Below, piece by piece: positions 47,401-57,325 of a stretch of DNA of 64,000 nt; within the stretch, counting starts at the first letter, position 1; each line of letters begins with the position of its first letter. The translations under genes were made by a program, and so were the position numbers. The notes under the pieces were generated by a model. It was not told the origin of the DNA and did no database searches. It worked only from the letters and a program-made list of their open reading frames with translations. The DNA comes from Triplophysa rosa (Eukaryota; Chordata; Actinopteri; Cypriniformes; Nemacheilidae): positions 11,941 through 75,940 of the forward strand of contig NW_026634114.1 in assembly GCF_024868665.1 (NCBI RefSeq). Direction: 5' to 3'.

Positions 47401-47413
47401 CTTTCATCTCCAT
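44405..47413 (-). CDS. TENT5 (FAM46) family terminal nucleotidyltransferase with long insertion
   Basis: The 1002-residue protein belongs to the TENT5 family of cytoplasmic non-canonical poly(A) polymerases. Residues 1-185 are the nucleotidyltransferase part: G68-S69 followed by D85 and D87 (YKDLDIIFGVELP), and E161 in KNVELKFVNSLRRQFEFSVD, the three metal-binding carboxylates. Residues 815-1002 are the conserved C-terminal half, e.g. VMAESMYGDFEQAM, EIRGGGLLKYSNLL and SRFFIDFPDVNEQQ. Between them lie about 620 residues of S/T/E/P-rich, probably disordered sequence with no stops. Mammalian TENT5 proteins are about 390-440 residues, so this one is more than twice as long. The start ATG at 47413 follows a good splice acceptor (TTTTTCCCATATCTAG), so an upstream 5' exon is likely. 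Which paralogue it is (A to D) cannot be settled by eye. Confidence 0.88.
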   Translation of the reverse strand: MEMKDERRFHKLTQDQVKTLDQVLTEVIPIHGRGNFPTLEIKPKDIIHVVRDRLILKNIKVKDVRLNGSTASHVLVKENGTSYKDLDIIFGVELPKQEDFQIIKEVVLGCLLDFLPKGVNKDKITALTMKEAYVQKMVKVFNEHDRWSLISLSNNRGKNVELKFVNSLRRQFEFSVDSFQIILDTMLQSYLESEKRLVKHREEEQDSSSVRTGRIQSMPTNDQSLNSGEMEHSKECDVDMSCETDDMHSSYDCNRYSNINGSQREQSTFSEETTVLKVVQTEMTETTVPESMEQESEHSFVVHVKDKNELENLSLLTDTPVEVNTNETGVDSASKKELILLKSERMSLKETTSPTETNISTTDTNKTEYMLDMGSVNTQQWLELLHTNFSCLSTKGTIGDGCSFQPAPITVLTQTALESCAEYPLAPPAKKNSGSWQMVVLKHSSPKPPRKMSKKAPVLCSPEKSPSDNSNVNTCEVLHPPKAYPTKSLPMHVKLPGLTTKTFELSSASEKDPESKQLAFSTGPLTNANSENFVHSKETLPIRISPEINLQSRVQNSEPETGEATHVSVLTTMSDLNNPPKDPNRMKQTNTERVDAAQCEAMAPLIHVNSQLLLQADESYHVNSTRKENPELYAQGDDSISPNYSTEPSEPVPRATNCLFKLRNPLSTKGSIDSQMVGTTSLCSEHAQSPQIHVYTVSSLHNQEPFVPCPQTKEPSELIAHVLEPHNPSSKVQSITVSSPNFTKPLEASLSSTASQESSKISEPFLEPAICLDVLDLSKVPLAVNMIKTSAGQADLSSLDTKEPLLSSKALPCITVMAESMYGDFEQAMDHLRYRLIATRNPEEIRGGGLLKYSNLLVRDFKPASETEIKTLERYMCSRFFIDFPDVNEQQRKIESYLRNHFIGEEKSKYEYLMTLRRVVNESTVCLMGHERRQTLNMITILALKVLGEQNIIPNANNVTCYYQPAPYMADHNFSNYYIANGQSQLLFHPYPLHIHMQTGLV

Positions 47414-47981
47414 GTTCACTAGATATGGGAAAAATACAAGCAAGAGTTAAAGTTAATACAAATATCCTACTGCATACACAGTTACATTTAGTAATATAAA
47501 TAACATTCAAGCTATTTTAAACAAAGTTATTTAAAACGTCTTTTTATTCTTAGTTTGGATTTTAGATTCTCTATTGTCCATAGTATGCCATGCACCTCTA
47601 TCGGATAATTATTTGGTGTCTGTGTTCTGTGTTTTGATTTTTTTAAGATGATGTTGACGATGGTTTTGAATTTCCTGGATTTTCCTGAAATAAATGAATA
47701 CTATTGTATACACAATAGATTGATAGATAAATAGATAGATATAACTCTATACACACAGTATTGGTCATATTTTAAGACCTTTGGATTGTTTGACTATAAA
47801 ATATAAAATTCCGCTCTAATAATAAAGGATAAAGGAGTCTGTCTTCTGTGTCAATATCCCCTTTGGTTGACTCATGTCATGAGGTAGAATTTTTTTTTAC
47901 ATTTTTTAAAGTGAGAATCTTTAACTATTATCAGAATCAAACAAACTACATTTTAAGACTTTTTTTCTTGACTATTTGACA
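47414..47981. other. Probable 5' intron of the TENT5 gene
   Basis: Begins at the acceptor-like CTAG next to the TENT5 start codon; AT-rich, with a short 'atagat' repeat at about 47717. No upstream exon recognised in the window. Confidence 0.35.
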
Positions 47982-49206
47982 TACACTCACCTAAAGGATT
48001 ATTAGGAACACCTGTTCAATTTCTCATTAATGCAATTATCTAATCAACCAATCACATGGCAGTTGCTTCAATGCATTTAGGGGTGTGGTCCTGGTCAAGA
48101 CAATCTCCTGAACTCCAAACTGAATGTCAGAATGGGAAAGAAAGGTGATTTAAGCAATTTTGAGCGTGGCATGGTTGTTGGTGCCAGACGGGCCGGTCTG
48201 AGTATTTCACAATCTGCTCAGTTACTGGGATTTTCACGCACAACCATTTCTAGGGTTTACAAAGAATGGTGTGAAAAGGGAAAAACATCCAGTATGCGGC
48301 AGTCCTGTGGGCGAAAATGCCTTGTTGATGCTAGAGGTCAGAGGAGAATGGGCCGACTGATTCAAGCTGATAGAAGAGCAACTTTGACTGAAATAACCAC
48401 TTGTTACAACCGAGGTATGCAGCAAAGCATTTGTGAAGCCACAACACGCACAACCTTGAGGCAGATGGGCTACAACAGCAGAAGACCCCACCGGGTACCA
48501 CTCATCTCCACTACAAATAGGAAAAAGAGGCTACAATTTGCACGAGCTCACCAAAATTGGACAGTTGAAGACTGGAAAAATGTTGCCTGGTCTGATGAGT
48601 CTCGATTTCTGTTGAGACATTCAAATGGTAGAGTCAGAATTTGGCGTAAACAGAATGAGAACATGGATCCATCATGCCTTGTTACCACTGTGCAGGCTGG
48701 TGGTGGTGGTGTAATGGTGTGGGGGATGTTTTCTTGGCACACTTTAGGCCCCTTAGTGCCAATTGGGCATCGTTTAAATGCCACGGCCTACCTGAGCATT
48801 GTTTCTGACCATGTCCATCCCTTTATGACCACCATGTACCCATCCTCTAATGGCTACTTCCAGCAGGATAATGCACCATGTCACAAAGCTCGAATCATTT
48901 CAAATTGGTTTCTTGAACATGACAATGAGTTCACTGTACTAGAATGGCCCCCACAGTCACCAGATCTCAACCCGATAGAACATCTTTGGGATGTGGTGGA
49001 ACGGGAGCTTCGTGCCCTGGATGTGCATCCCACAAATCTCCATCAACTGCAAGATGCTATCCTATCAATATGGGCCAACATTTCTAAAGAATGCTTTCAG
49101 CACCTTGTTGAATCAATGCCACGTAGAATTAAGGCAGTTCTGAAGGCGAAAGGGGGTCAAACACCGTATTAGTATGGTGTTCCTAATAATCCTTTAGGTG
49201 AGTGTA
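47982..49206 (+). mobile_element. Intact Tc1/mariner transposon
   Basis: The element (47984-49204, 1221 bp) has perfect 29-bp terminal inverted repeats starting CACTCACCTAAAGGATTATT and is flanked by TA at 47982-47983 and 49205-49206, the target duplication of the superfamily. It holds one uninterrupted transposase gene. Intact ends and gene make it a candidate for recent activity. Confidence 0.95.
48132..49172 (+). CDS. Tc1/mariner transposase, DD36E type
   Basis: The 346-residue protein has the expected length. Residues 5-120 form the DNA-binding paired-like helix-turn-helix domains (LSISQSAQLLGFSRTTISRV). The catalytic triad is D155 (VAWSDESRF), D246 (YFQQDNAPCH) and E283 (SPDLNPIEHLWD). 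Between D246 and E283 there are 36 residues, not the 34 of ordinary Tc1, so it fits the DD36E group named Incomer. A GGGGVMVWGMF block is also typical. The ATG chosen, MGKKGDLS, is the first in frame. No stop or frameshift is present. Confidence 0.93.
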   Translation: MGKKGDLSNFERGMVVGARRAGLSISQSAQLLGFSRTTISRVYKEWCEKGKTSSMRQSCGRKCLVDARGQRRMGRLIQADRRATLTEITTCYNRGMQQSICEATTRTTLRQMGYNSRRPHRVPLISTTNRKKRLQFARAHQNWTVEDWKNVAWSDESRFLLRHSNGRVRIWRKQNENMDPSCLVTTVQAGGGGVMVWGMFSWHTLGPLVPIGHRLNATAYLSIVSDHVHPFMTTMYPSSNGYFQQDNAPCHKARIISNWFLEHDNEFTVLEWPPQSPDLNPIEHLWDVVERELRALDVHPTNLHQLQDAILSIWANISKECFQHLVESMPRRIKAVLKAKGGQTPY

Positions 49207-50100
49207 TATTCAGTTCAGTTCATTATTCCTATCGTTTTTCCTAATGTGTAACGTGTAGTTGCAAGCAGCTTTGCTGAAAAAAAAAAACAAGACAAAATAA
49301 GAAAAAAGAAAATGATAGGATAGGATAACAAGGCAATGATAAAATAAAAAATCTGAGATGCCCTTGTGCCCCCCCTCCCACAATGTTTTAGATTTCTACC
49401 TAGATAACACATGATTCAACTCACCTTCTTGTTAGTGTGTTAATTATTAGACATATGAAACATTGGACTTGTTTCACTTCATGTGGCGGCGCACAGACCT
49501 TTTGGCGAGTGACATCACAGTAACGTAAGAGTGATTTGAGAGTAGATGACTCTATATGTTTGCTTTAAAATCTTTCTTTCAGAACTGTGATGTCACTCGA
49601 TGATCGATCTGCATGGCACCACAGCCAAACAAGACTATTTTGGGAGGAGGCTGATGAGCTGAATCAGGTGTTTTACAGGGACAGACTGAAATTGAAAAAC
49701 ACTGGTTTATAGGATTGTATTAAACCACTGTATTCATCACTGTATTTAGAGCAGTTGGAGTCCAGGGAAGACTGGAGGACAACCAGGAGAGACTGGTGGC
49801 AGCAGGATAGACTGCACCTGGGAAAAAAAACTTCGAGAGGACTTCACATCCACAGTGTGGTGGTGGTAGCCCGATGCAACCTTGCACTACCCCGGTAAGG
49901 GCAGGAAAGACAAATGGGATCCAAGGCCAGGTTGACAACCACAGTGTTAACGGGCCCAATGTTGCAGAGGTAGAGCAGGAGGAAAGGAAGGAGGAGGAAG
50001 AAAGGGATGCTGATGAACCCCAAGAAGTGAACCCAGTAGCACCCCCAAGTGACCTAAGAACGGAGTCGAGCCAAAGGGCCAGGAACCTGAAGAACTCACT
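49207..50100. other. Unassigned repeats
   Basis: 49480-49700 has phrases common in fish DNA elements. 49870-50103 contains a short plus-strand frame rich in E (EVEQEERKEEEERDADEPQE) that may lead into the LINE fragment that follows. Confidence 0.3.
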
Positions 50101-50103
50101 CTG

Positions 50104-50300
50104 ATGGAACAAGATAAAGTGGCCAAAGGCCAACGAGGCTGAGTGGAGAAAGTTGGACAAACATCTGAGCGGGCTGCTGCAAAAAGCTGATAGTCAGGCT
50201 AAACCTGTTCGGGGAAATTCTGTATGAAGAATGCAGCAACAGGTATGGCGAGGTGACCGTCAGAGAAGCCATATTAAGATCATCGGGCAGGAGGGAGAAA
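50104..50300 (+). pseudogene. Non-LTR retrotransposon N-terminal fragment (tentative)
   Basis: Two adjacent frames give KIKWPKANEAEWRKLDKHLS and EILYEECSNRYGEVTVREA. They resemble the segment KIKWP...W..LD seen near the N-terminus of R2/NeSL-like retrotransposon proteins in fish. Only this short block is present and it is frameshifted; a weak call. Confidence 0.35.
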
Positions 50301-51089
50301 GAGATCGATGTACTGTAACATCTAACTAGGTTTTGCTGCAGGGGATGTCAGGGATACATCCGTGTTCACTGCCCCACCACCAGGAGACGTTCTGTGTTAT
50401 GGGGCGAAACGTCAACGAGCGGTGGTCCCCAGCTGAAGACCCTGCAGCAAAACCATGCGGTATGCAGTCAGGTTTAGGCCTGTCTCAGGGAAGAGGACGC
50501 CTCTGCCATGCACAGCCCACCACAGGCACCGTGGGAGGTGCGACAGGCTTTAGGTCCAGCAGAAAGACCACCTCGCTGTAATGAATATTGAAACTAATAA
50601 AGTACAACCAAGGATCAGATTTACTAACATCTTGCACCAGCTCAAACCATATGTTTGGATTACAGATTCGCTTAATAGGACTAGGTATTATAATCCCACT
50701 ATTTTAGCACAGTTGAAATGCCAAATAGGACATTTCCAATGCTGTATCCATGACAGGGGGAAGCAGTCAAGAACATGAAAAGAGGAAACGAGGTCTGAGG
50801 TTTCACTGGGTTCATCGGGTAGGCATCCTCTGTGTTTGGGGGATGAATGATTATAGAAATACATAGCATACTTCCCTTTCCTTGCTATTATCAGAGAGAC
50901 ATCTCATGAGTTGTGTGTCCCACTTTCGTCACATCCATTATCCTGGGTGAAAGATGCCTTTTGGTGAGGTGCTGCTGATAATGCCTGGTCTGGTTGTCAC
51001 ATGCCTGGTCTGAGGCATGTGTCGCATTGTTACAAGTGTGTTGCATTGTGTCCATCCGCCTCAACCACAGCCATAAGATGCCAGTAAGA
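50301..51089. other. Unassigned sequence
   Basis: No supported gene. A short tandem phrase 'atgcctggtctg' occurs at about 50980 and 51002. Confidence 0.3.
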
Positions 51090-51165
51090 TGCCTTGCTCA
51101 AGGGCACCTCAGTCGTTACTCTGAGAATCCAACCGGCAACCTCCTAGTGATGAGTCCGATAAATG
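51090..51165 (-). mobile_element. SINE fragment
   Basis: 'ttgctcaagggcacctcagt ... ccggcaacctcctagtgatg' matches the tRNA-derived head part of the SINE at 11600-11700, in the same orientation. Confidence 0.6.
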
Positions 51166-51574
51166 TGCTCTGAAAAAAGGCGTGGAAAGTTATTTTTGCA
51201 ACTGACCTTACTATTGTATCAGTTAGTGTTCCTATTATTATAAGGGGTAAAGCCCCGAAGTGGTGACGCAATGTTGTTGTTGTTTTTTGTGCATATATAC
51301 AAACAAAAGTAAAGCCTTTACATATTCTTATTATAAATTATGGTTGTTTCAGCTACAGAAAAAAATTCAAGTGATTGCACAGACAGCTCACGCATGCGCA
51401 AAACATGGATTTATACAGTGTTTCGAAGCTCTTGGGGGGTCTCATAGCCATTTGACGGAGCTGCCATTACGGTCACGCGTATCTATTAGGAAGATAGCAC
51501 ATGACAAAGAAGTTAGAATCAAAACGTATCAGTTCGATCCCAGGGATTGCACATACTTAAAAACAAATGTGTTG

Positions 51575-51635
51575 TATAATGCAATGTAAGTCACTTAGGA
51601 TAAAAGCGTCTTCCAAATACATAAATGTAAATGTA
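51575..51635 (+). repeat. SINE-type 3' tail
   Basis: 'gtaagtcacttaggataaaa', then 'gcgtcttccaaatacataaa' and 'tgtaaatgtaa', is the familiar tail of several fish SINEs. The matching head could not be located with confidence. Confidence 0.45.
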
Positions 51636-52147
51636 ATATATCCACAAGGAAAACCACTGAAGAACTAGGGAGTAACAGCAACATAACGATAAACAATACT
51701 GGACCAAGAAAAGGAGCAAAACAGACGGCTTAAAAAACAAAGGAAACGTAATCAAGGTAAACAGAAACAGGTAGGAGCTAATTTACTAATAAAGATCTCA
51801 GGTAAACGAAAACACAGAAAACAAAACCACAAGAGAACCAAATATTCATGTGACAGATCGCCCTCTCCCAGAAAGGCGCATCCTCGTGCCAACAAGTCCA
51901 ACAGAGGATGGATGGTGGGGTTCAGGAGGAAGGCATGGGGAATGCAAGAGGCAGGTAGCATGGGACAGTTTATGGAGCCAGGTAGGAAAGGATGTTGGGA
52001 GGAGCCAAGGTGGAGCAAGCAGCAGGAGGAGCCAGGTGGAGAACCAGTAGCCAGCCAGGATGGCGGCCCATGCTGGAGGTAGGGCTGGTGACACCAGGGC
52101 GCCAACTGGTGGAGATGGGAGGGAGCCAGAAGCCAAGGTGGAACCAA

Positions 52148-52328
52148 TAGGCTTGTTCCTATTGGTTCCTATGCGGCGCCGCAAGCTTCGACAGGCGGAT
52201 GACTTCAAAATACCGCGAGAGCCATTCGAAAAACCATAAAATGTTAGGTTTTGAATCGTTCTCGCAGTACTTTGATGTCAACCGCCTGTCGGATATTGCG
52301 GCACCGCATCAAGTCGAACAAGCCTAAT
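52148..52328. mobile_element. MITE with long inverted repeats
   Basis: TAGGCTTGTTC at the left and its complement at the right begin inverted similarity that covers most of both halves (GACAGGCGG and CCGCCTGTC, GCGGCGCCGC and GCGGCACCGC). It may have a TA target duplication. An 11-bp inverted phrase, CCTATTGGTTCC, duplicates the flank at its left end. Confidence 0.65.
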
Positions 52329-52968
52329 GGGTCGAAAGGCCAAAGTGGAGTCCGGATATTAGAGGCGGAGACATGGGATTCTCCAAATCCAAGGGAGGTG
52401 GCAGATGGAGATCACGAAGCTCATCCGACCCACCAGTTTTGCCATGCTGCAGGCAAGCTGAGGTGTCTTCAGGGTCCAGCGGACACAAGGTTGATGGACT
52501 GGCTGGCAGAAACTGAGGAAGAGGGGGTGGTAGGCTGGGCTGGGCCAAGATCCACCTTGGCTCCTGGGTCTCTCATCTCCACCTAATCTCAGTTGGCCCC
52601 CTGTTGTTGCCAGTCCTACCTCCACCATGGGCCTCCATCCTTGCTGGCTACTGGACCTGCACCTTTCTCCTCCTGCTAACGCTAACCTCCTTGATGCTGT
52701 AGATGAGGAGCTGGCTGACAAAGGGGAGCTGAGCGGGACCAGCTGGGAAGGAAGCAGCCAAAATTCCTCATTCACAGTCAAACATGCCAGAGGCCAGCTG
52801 CAGCTCACCCTCAGCGAGTGTGGGCAGGGCTACATTCCAATCCCTCCATCCACACAAGGACTCTCTCAGCGATGTACGGTGTTGCCGGCTCACACACCTG
52901 GTCAGAGACGTCGTTAAGCTCAGGCTTCGGTGCAATGAACGGCTGTCGCTTTGTCTTGCGCCGGCTCT

Positions 52969-53430
52969 TTAATTGCGGCAGGCTTGGGGCTCTTTAATTG
53001 TGGCAGGCTTGGGCTCTTCATCCATGGTGGGCTCCGCCAGATGCTCCGTACAGCGTGATGGTGAAGGTTTGGAGGGCTTTGGATTGGAAATGGGGCTGGA
53101 GATGTCCTCAGTAGTGCAGACAGAAAAAAATAATAATCCTCTCAGGGACCATTTGCTGGCAGGCATGCTTTACACTGCTCGCTCAGGCTGGTGATGAAAT
53201 AAATACAATGCGAGAAGTCAGGGAAGTGTGTAAGGCAAGGCAGATCTAAAAAGTCCCTGTTATGGTCCTCCAGCGAAAAATTCATCTGCTCCAGGCAGAG
53301 GAGCTGGATGGCTGGCAAATCCTTCCAGGAAAGGGACAAAGACACAAAGAAATAAAAAAAGAAAGATGAAGGCAGCCACAATCTATTTTTAGATCCACAG
53401 GGCTCTACAGTGCGACCATAAGTCACATTT
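52969..53430 (-). pseudogene. Gag-like protein of cyprinid-type LTR element
   Basis: The minus-strand peptide contains CLEQMNFSLEDHNRDFLDLP and PDFSHCIYFITSLSEQ, then CTEHLAEPTMDEEPKPATIKE in another frame. The first block is clearly homologous to CLSQGNNSLEDHVQTFLDIA of the frame at 61404-61874. Such gag-like proteins are widespread and usually unnamed in cyprinid genomes. It is frameshifted. Confidence 0.5.
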
Positions 53431-54561
53431 GTGACTGGAAATTAGTCTGTGTGACTGTGAAAAAGTATTTAGCCGAACTGGTGCGACTGCCCGATCTAAA
53501 CTCATAACCCGTTTAAATACAATGAAATAAAAAAACTATGACTCCCAAATGTGTATGACTTCCTACATGTATATTACATGACATTATGCACTGCGATCGG
53601 CTGCTTTTCATGCTAGTCAACTGAGAGGCATGTCCTACTATGAGAAGGATAAATACGCTTAGCCATTTAGTGCTTTGCTTTTTACTTTCGGTTTAGCCTG
53701 TGTGTAAGTGTTTCATCAGGTGTATTTTGGAGGGGTGTGTGTTCGGCAGGGGCGGATTAAGGTAGTCAGGGGCCCCGAGGCTGCCATTTGTGTGAGGCCC
53801 CCCCTTAATTATTATGCTTTACTGGAAAAATGTATGTCGTACCTAACATGGTCCACACGAAAATAGTAAGGTGAAGTGGCATACACACACCCATTGAGAC
53901 ACTAAAGTAGACACTAATAGTGTTTCCTCTACATTCCTTCAAGTTGTGGACCACCAATGAGAAAATTACCACAACACAACATAAATAAAATGAGAAATTG
54001 AACATTACAAACAAAACAAAAATACAAACAAGCACAAGGCCCAGGCAATTATGATCAAGAAACCAACAACAATGATGCACTACAACCAAACCTAACATCA
54101 ACAGAGATATAAGTGGAAAGAACCAGATATTACCCTCTGCCACCACAACCTCAAAAAATCATAGTCATCAAAACATCATAGTAAAGCGCCCCGGCTGAAC
54201 AAAATCACATATGATTACAGCATTAATAATTTAGTAGCAGAGTTATTGCAAGGTATTTTCAGTGCATGTAATACATATATCCTTTGTTGAAACCTTTACC
54301 ACCAGGGCTGGTGCCTGAGCCCAACTGGGAACCGGGCTGCGGTTTTCCACTCAAAAAAATCATGGGGCCCAGATATCGGCTATGAACTGGGCCTGATTCC
54401 TTGCTTGTCTTGAGCTGAAGTTATGACATCAGTGGGCTGAGCTTCGCAGAAAAGGCGCCATTTTTATAAGCTGTCGGTGTTCATGTAACGTTAACAACAA
54501 CAATTGATAAATATGTCAGTTCAACAGTGGTCGGCGAGGGAAATTTAAGATAAGCTAGAAC
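53431..54561. other. Unassigned repeats
   Basis: At 53747 'caggggcggattaag' resembles a hAT end but no partner was found. 53800-54180 is AT-rich. 54300-54480 has a GC-richer segment of unknown origin. Confidence 0.3.
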
Positions 54562-54750
54562 AGGGGTGCTCAATCATGCTCCTGGAGATCTACTGCCCTG
54601 CACAGTTCAGCCCCAACCCTAATAAAAAAAACATGTTATTTTTCTGGTAATCCTTAATATCTTGATTAGCTGGTTCAGGTGTGTTTGATTAGGGTTGGAA
54701 CTGAACTTTACAGGACTGTAAGTCACCAGGAGCAGGATTGGGCACCCTTG
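54562..54750. mobile_element. hAT-like MITE
   Basis: CAGGGGTGCTCAATCATGCTC at the left is mirrored by GAGCAGGATTGGGCACCCTTG at the right. It belongs with the MITEs at 18358 and 62629 by its 'cctggagatctac' phrase. No convincing 8-bp duplication remains. Confidence 0.6.
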
Positions 54751-55049
54751 AAGTGGCAGCGGACGGAGCGAAATGGTTAATTTTGACATCATCGATTCCG
54801 TTCTGGGACATCGGCCATAAGTCAGTCTACCGACACGTTGAATTCGGCGACTTACCTGCTGGAGTCAATGTGTTCATCGCCATCGTCTGCTGCAGCTGAA
54901 ACTGGTATGTGTTCATTCCTACATTCATGATTTTCTAGTGTACATTACTTGTGTTACGCGGTGTATGGAAAACTTTGTTAAGCAACTGTTTTAAGTCCAC
55001 CTACACAATACACACATGCCAGTAAGGTACAGTCACATACAACAATAAA

Positions 55050-55370
55050 CAGTGTCTATGTGTACTGTGTATTATGCATAAAGCAGAGCGTGCTGTAGCT
55101 TACCTATACTGTTTACACTTTAGAAGTCAAACGACACACATTGCACTGCAGTGTGGTTTGCTTTATGCGTGATTCACAGTACAAAAACATATATATATAT
55201 ATAGCATTTATGTGTACTGTGTATTATACATAAAGCAGACAGTGCTTTAGCTTACCTATAATGTTTACACTTTAGAAGTCAAACGGCACACACTGCACTA
55301 CAGTGTGGTTTGCTTTCATACATAAAGCAGATCACACTGTAGTGCAATGTGTGTAGTTTTACTTGTAAAA
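55050..55370. repeat. Tandem duplication of about 150 bp with inverted remnant
   Basis: 'gtgtactgtgtattatgcat ... cagtgtggtttgcttt' at 55060-55165 is repeated at 55212-55315 with few changes. Right after it, 55316-55360 is an inverted copy of part of the unit. A short TA run (55188-55202) lies between the repeats. Confidence 0.7.
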
Positions 55371-55424
55371 TATAAATTGTGTAAGTGGACTGCACACAGC
55401 TGGAACAAGCATTATAGAATTTCA

Positions 55425-55912
55425 ATTACTATTGTAATTTCAAATGCTATTAGATTATTAATGATAATCTTAAACTATAATTTACATTATTAGTAAGTTT
55501 ATTTATTTTATTTAGCCTTGTGCAAGCTCTCTGGAGCTTGTGCAGAGGCAGCAGCTTTTGCCAGAGGGGAACTGGAATCCCCTGGTTTGGCCTGGGTTCT
55601 CCTGAGGTTTTTTTTTCCCAATTAGAGTTTTGGGGTCCTTGCCACCGTTTGCATACTGTTTTGCATCTGCCTGGCAGGGGGGCTGCTTTAGAATTAGAAT
55701 TTTAAAGTTTTACTTAATTAGTATTGCATATAGGAATATATAGTCTGTTATATTTGACCTGTGCTTCTCTCTCCTTTATCTTAAATGTGTGCTCTCACTG
55801 CGTGTCTGTGTGTGTGCGTACTTGTCTGTGTACGTGTGTGTGTGTGTGTGTTTGCGTGCGTGCGTGCGTGCGTGCGCGTCTATGTGTGTTAGTACATGTG
55901 CATATTGCAAAC
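55425..55912 (+). mobile_element. L2 LINE 3' UTR fragment
   Basis: Matches the reverse complement of 57500-57930, including GCTTGTGCAGAGGCAGCAGC and the 'tatttgacctgtg' block, and ends in a GT-rich tract before the GAGTT tail is reached. Confidence 0.7.
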
Positions 55913-56396
55913 CAAGAGACTAGAATACACACACACAGAAGAAAAATAATACATTCACATTCCATATTACCCATCACCTTACATATCCCAACACATATGT
56001 ATCCCTCTTAAACAAACCTAATAATACACTTCCCTTACATGCCAACCATCACATTACACATCACACACTACAAATCCGTCATTTACCGTTCAACAGTTTA
56101 ACTGATAATGGAATCAAAGAAAAATTTTACCTATTCAGTTTACAAGCATCCTATATCTCCTGCCTAAGGGCGTAAGTAATACTCTTCATAGAGAATATGG
56201 CTTGGATCACCGATAATTTTGAGACTCTCCTTTCTAACAGACCTCTCAAATATCTACTGAAGAGAAAATAGGGGAAACATACCAATTATTTTTGCGGCTC
56301 TTTTAATCACATTTTGAAGTTGTAACCTGAGTTTAACAGTCAAATAACATACCACATTGTAAGACCATAACATATTATAGATTCAATAGCTGATCT

Positions 56397-57300
56397 TTAG
56401 AACAACAACATGATATTTTTTTCCACCCCACAGACCCTAAGCCTACTCAAAAAATGCAAACACTGACTGGAGCATACGCAAACATACTCCACTTGCTGAA
56501 CCCATTTCAAATGAGAATCAAAATAGATGCCCAGATACTTACATGTTGTTACCTGCTCCACTTCCTCCTCATTAACCAAAATTGGGCTATGATCACCCAT
56601 AAGTCTAGGGTCAAAAATCAGTTATTTTGTTTTTTTGAGATTCAACACCAGGTTGTGTTCCTTACACCATTTCACAACCCCTTCTATCTCTGATCTATAC
56701 GTGTCAACATCTGAATTCTTTGTCAATAAACTGAGTATAGAATATAAATATAAAAATTTTATAATAAGATTATTCGCATGCTGGTTCCTACAGTCATTTG
56801 TGTACAATGTGAAAAGAAGGTGGGAACTTACGCAACCTTGAGGAGCACCAACGTTTGTGATTGTTATATCAAAGAGTGTTGAATTAATTTTTACCTGCTA
56901 TTGTCGTCCAATTAAGAAAGCACAATACCAATTAATTATAAGGATTCACCTGCATCTCCTTCAACTTAGTTAACAGAATATCTGGAAGTATAGTATTAAA
57001 TGCAGAACTCAGATCCATAAACATAATTCTAACATAAGCTGCAGGATCTTCAAGGTGTTTTAAGGAAAAATGTGTCAAAGTATTTAGAGCATCCTCTGTA
57101 CACCTTTCTTCCTTATAAGCAAATTAAAAAAGGGTCTAAAGATACATTCTCCTTTCCTTGTCACAATACGTTCAAGAGATTCCATCACTATGGACTGCCA
57201 TGTTAATGGCACTGGTCTAAAGTCACTATTTACCTGTGGTGGATGTTTTTTTGAAACAGGAATAATGACATCTTTTTTCCATATAATGGGAATATTGCCA
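56397..57300 (-). pseudogene. LINE reverse transcriptase and thumb
   Basis: Frames include VVKWCKEHNLVLNLKKTK (56622-56807), the region after the RT active site, and EQVTTCKYLGIYFDSHLKW with FLSRLRVCGVEKNIMLLF (56397-56600) from the thumb. The position of the YADD/FADD active site is mutated (FLYLYS-like). 56940-57000 encodes a degenerate motif A region. Confidence 0.6.
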
Positions 57301-57325
57301 GTATCAATTGATAATTGACAGCAAT

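Larger units (their letters stand above)
51655..53430 (-). mobile_element. LTR retrotransposon fragment with gag-like frame
   Basis: The left part ends in ATGTGACA at about 51856, followed by a pyrimidine run that on the minus strand is a polypurine tract before an LTR. To its right lies the internal region with a gag-like peptide on the minus strand. It is related to the element at 60022-62190. A MITE is inserted at 52148-52328. The 5' LTR was not found. Confidence 0.5.

Noticed and set aside
50330..50400. Possible CCHC zinc knuckle (CCRGCQGYIRVHC)
   Set aside because: Cys and His spacing does not fit CX2CX4HX4C.
51752..52917. Several P/S/L-rich frames on both strands
   Set aside because: Overlapping low-complexity frames in the decayed gag-like LTR region; only the SLEDH block at 53200-53300 has homology within the window.
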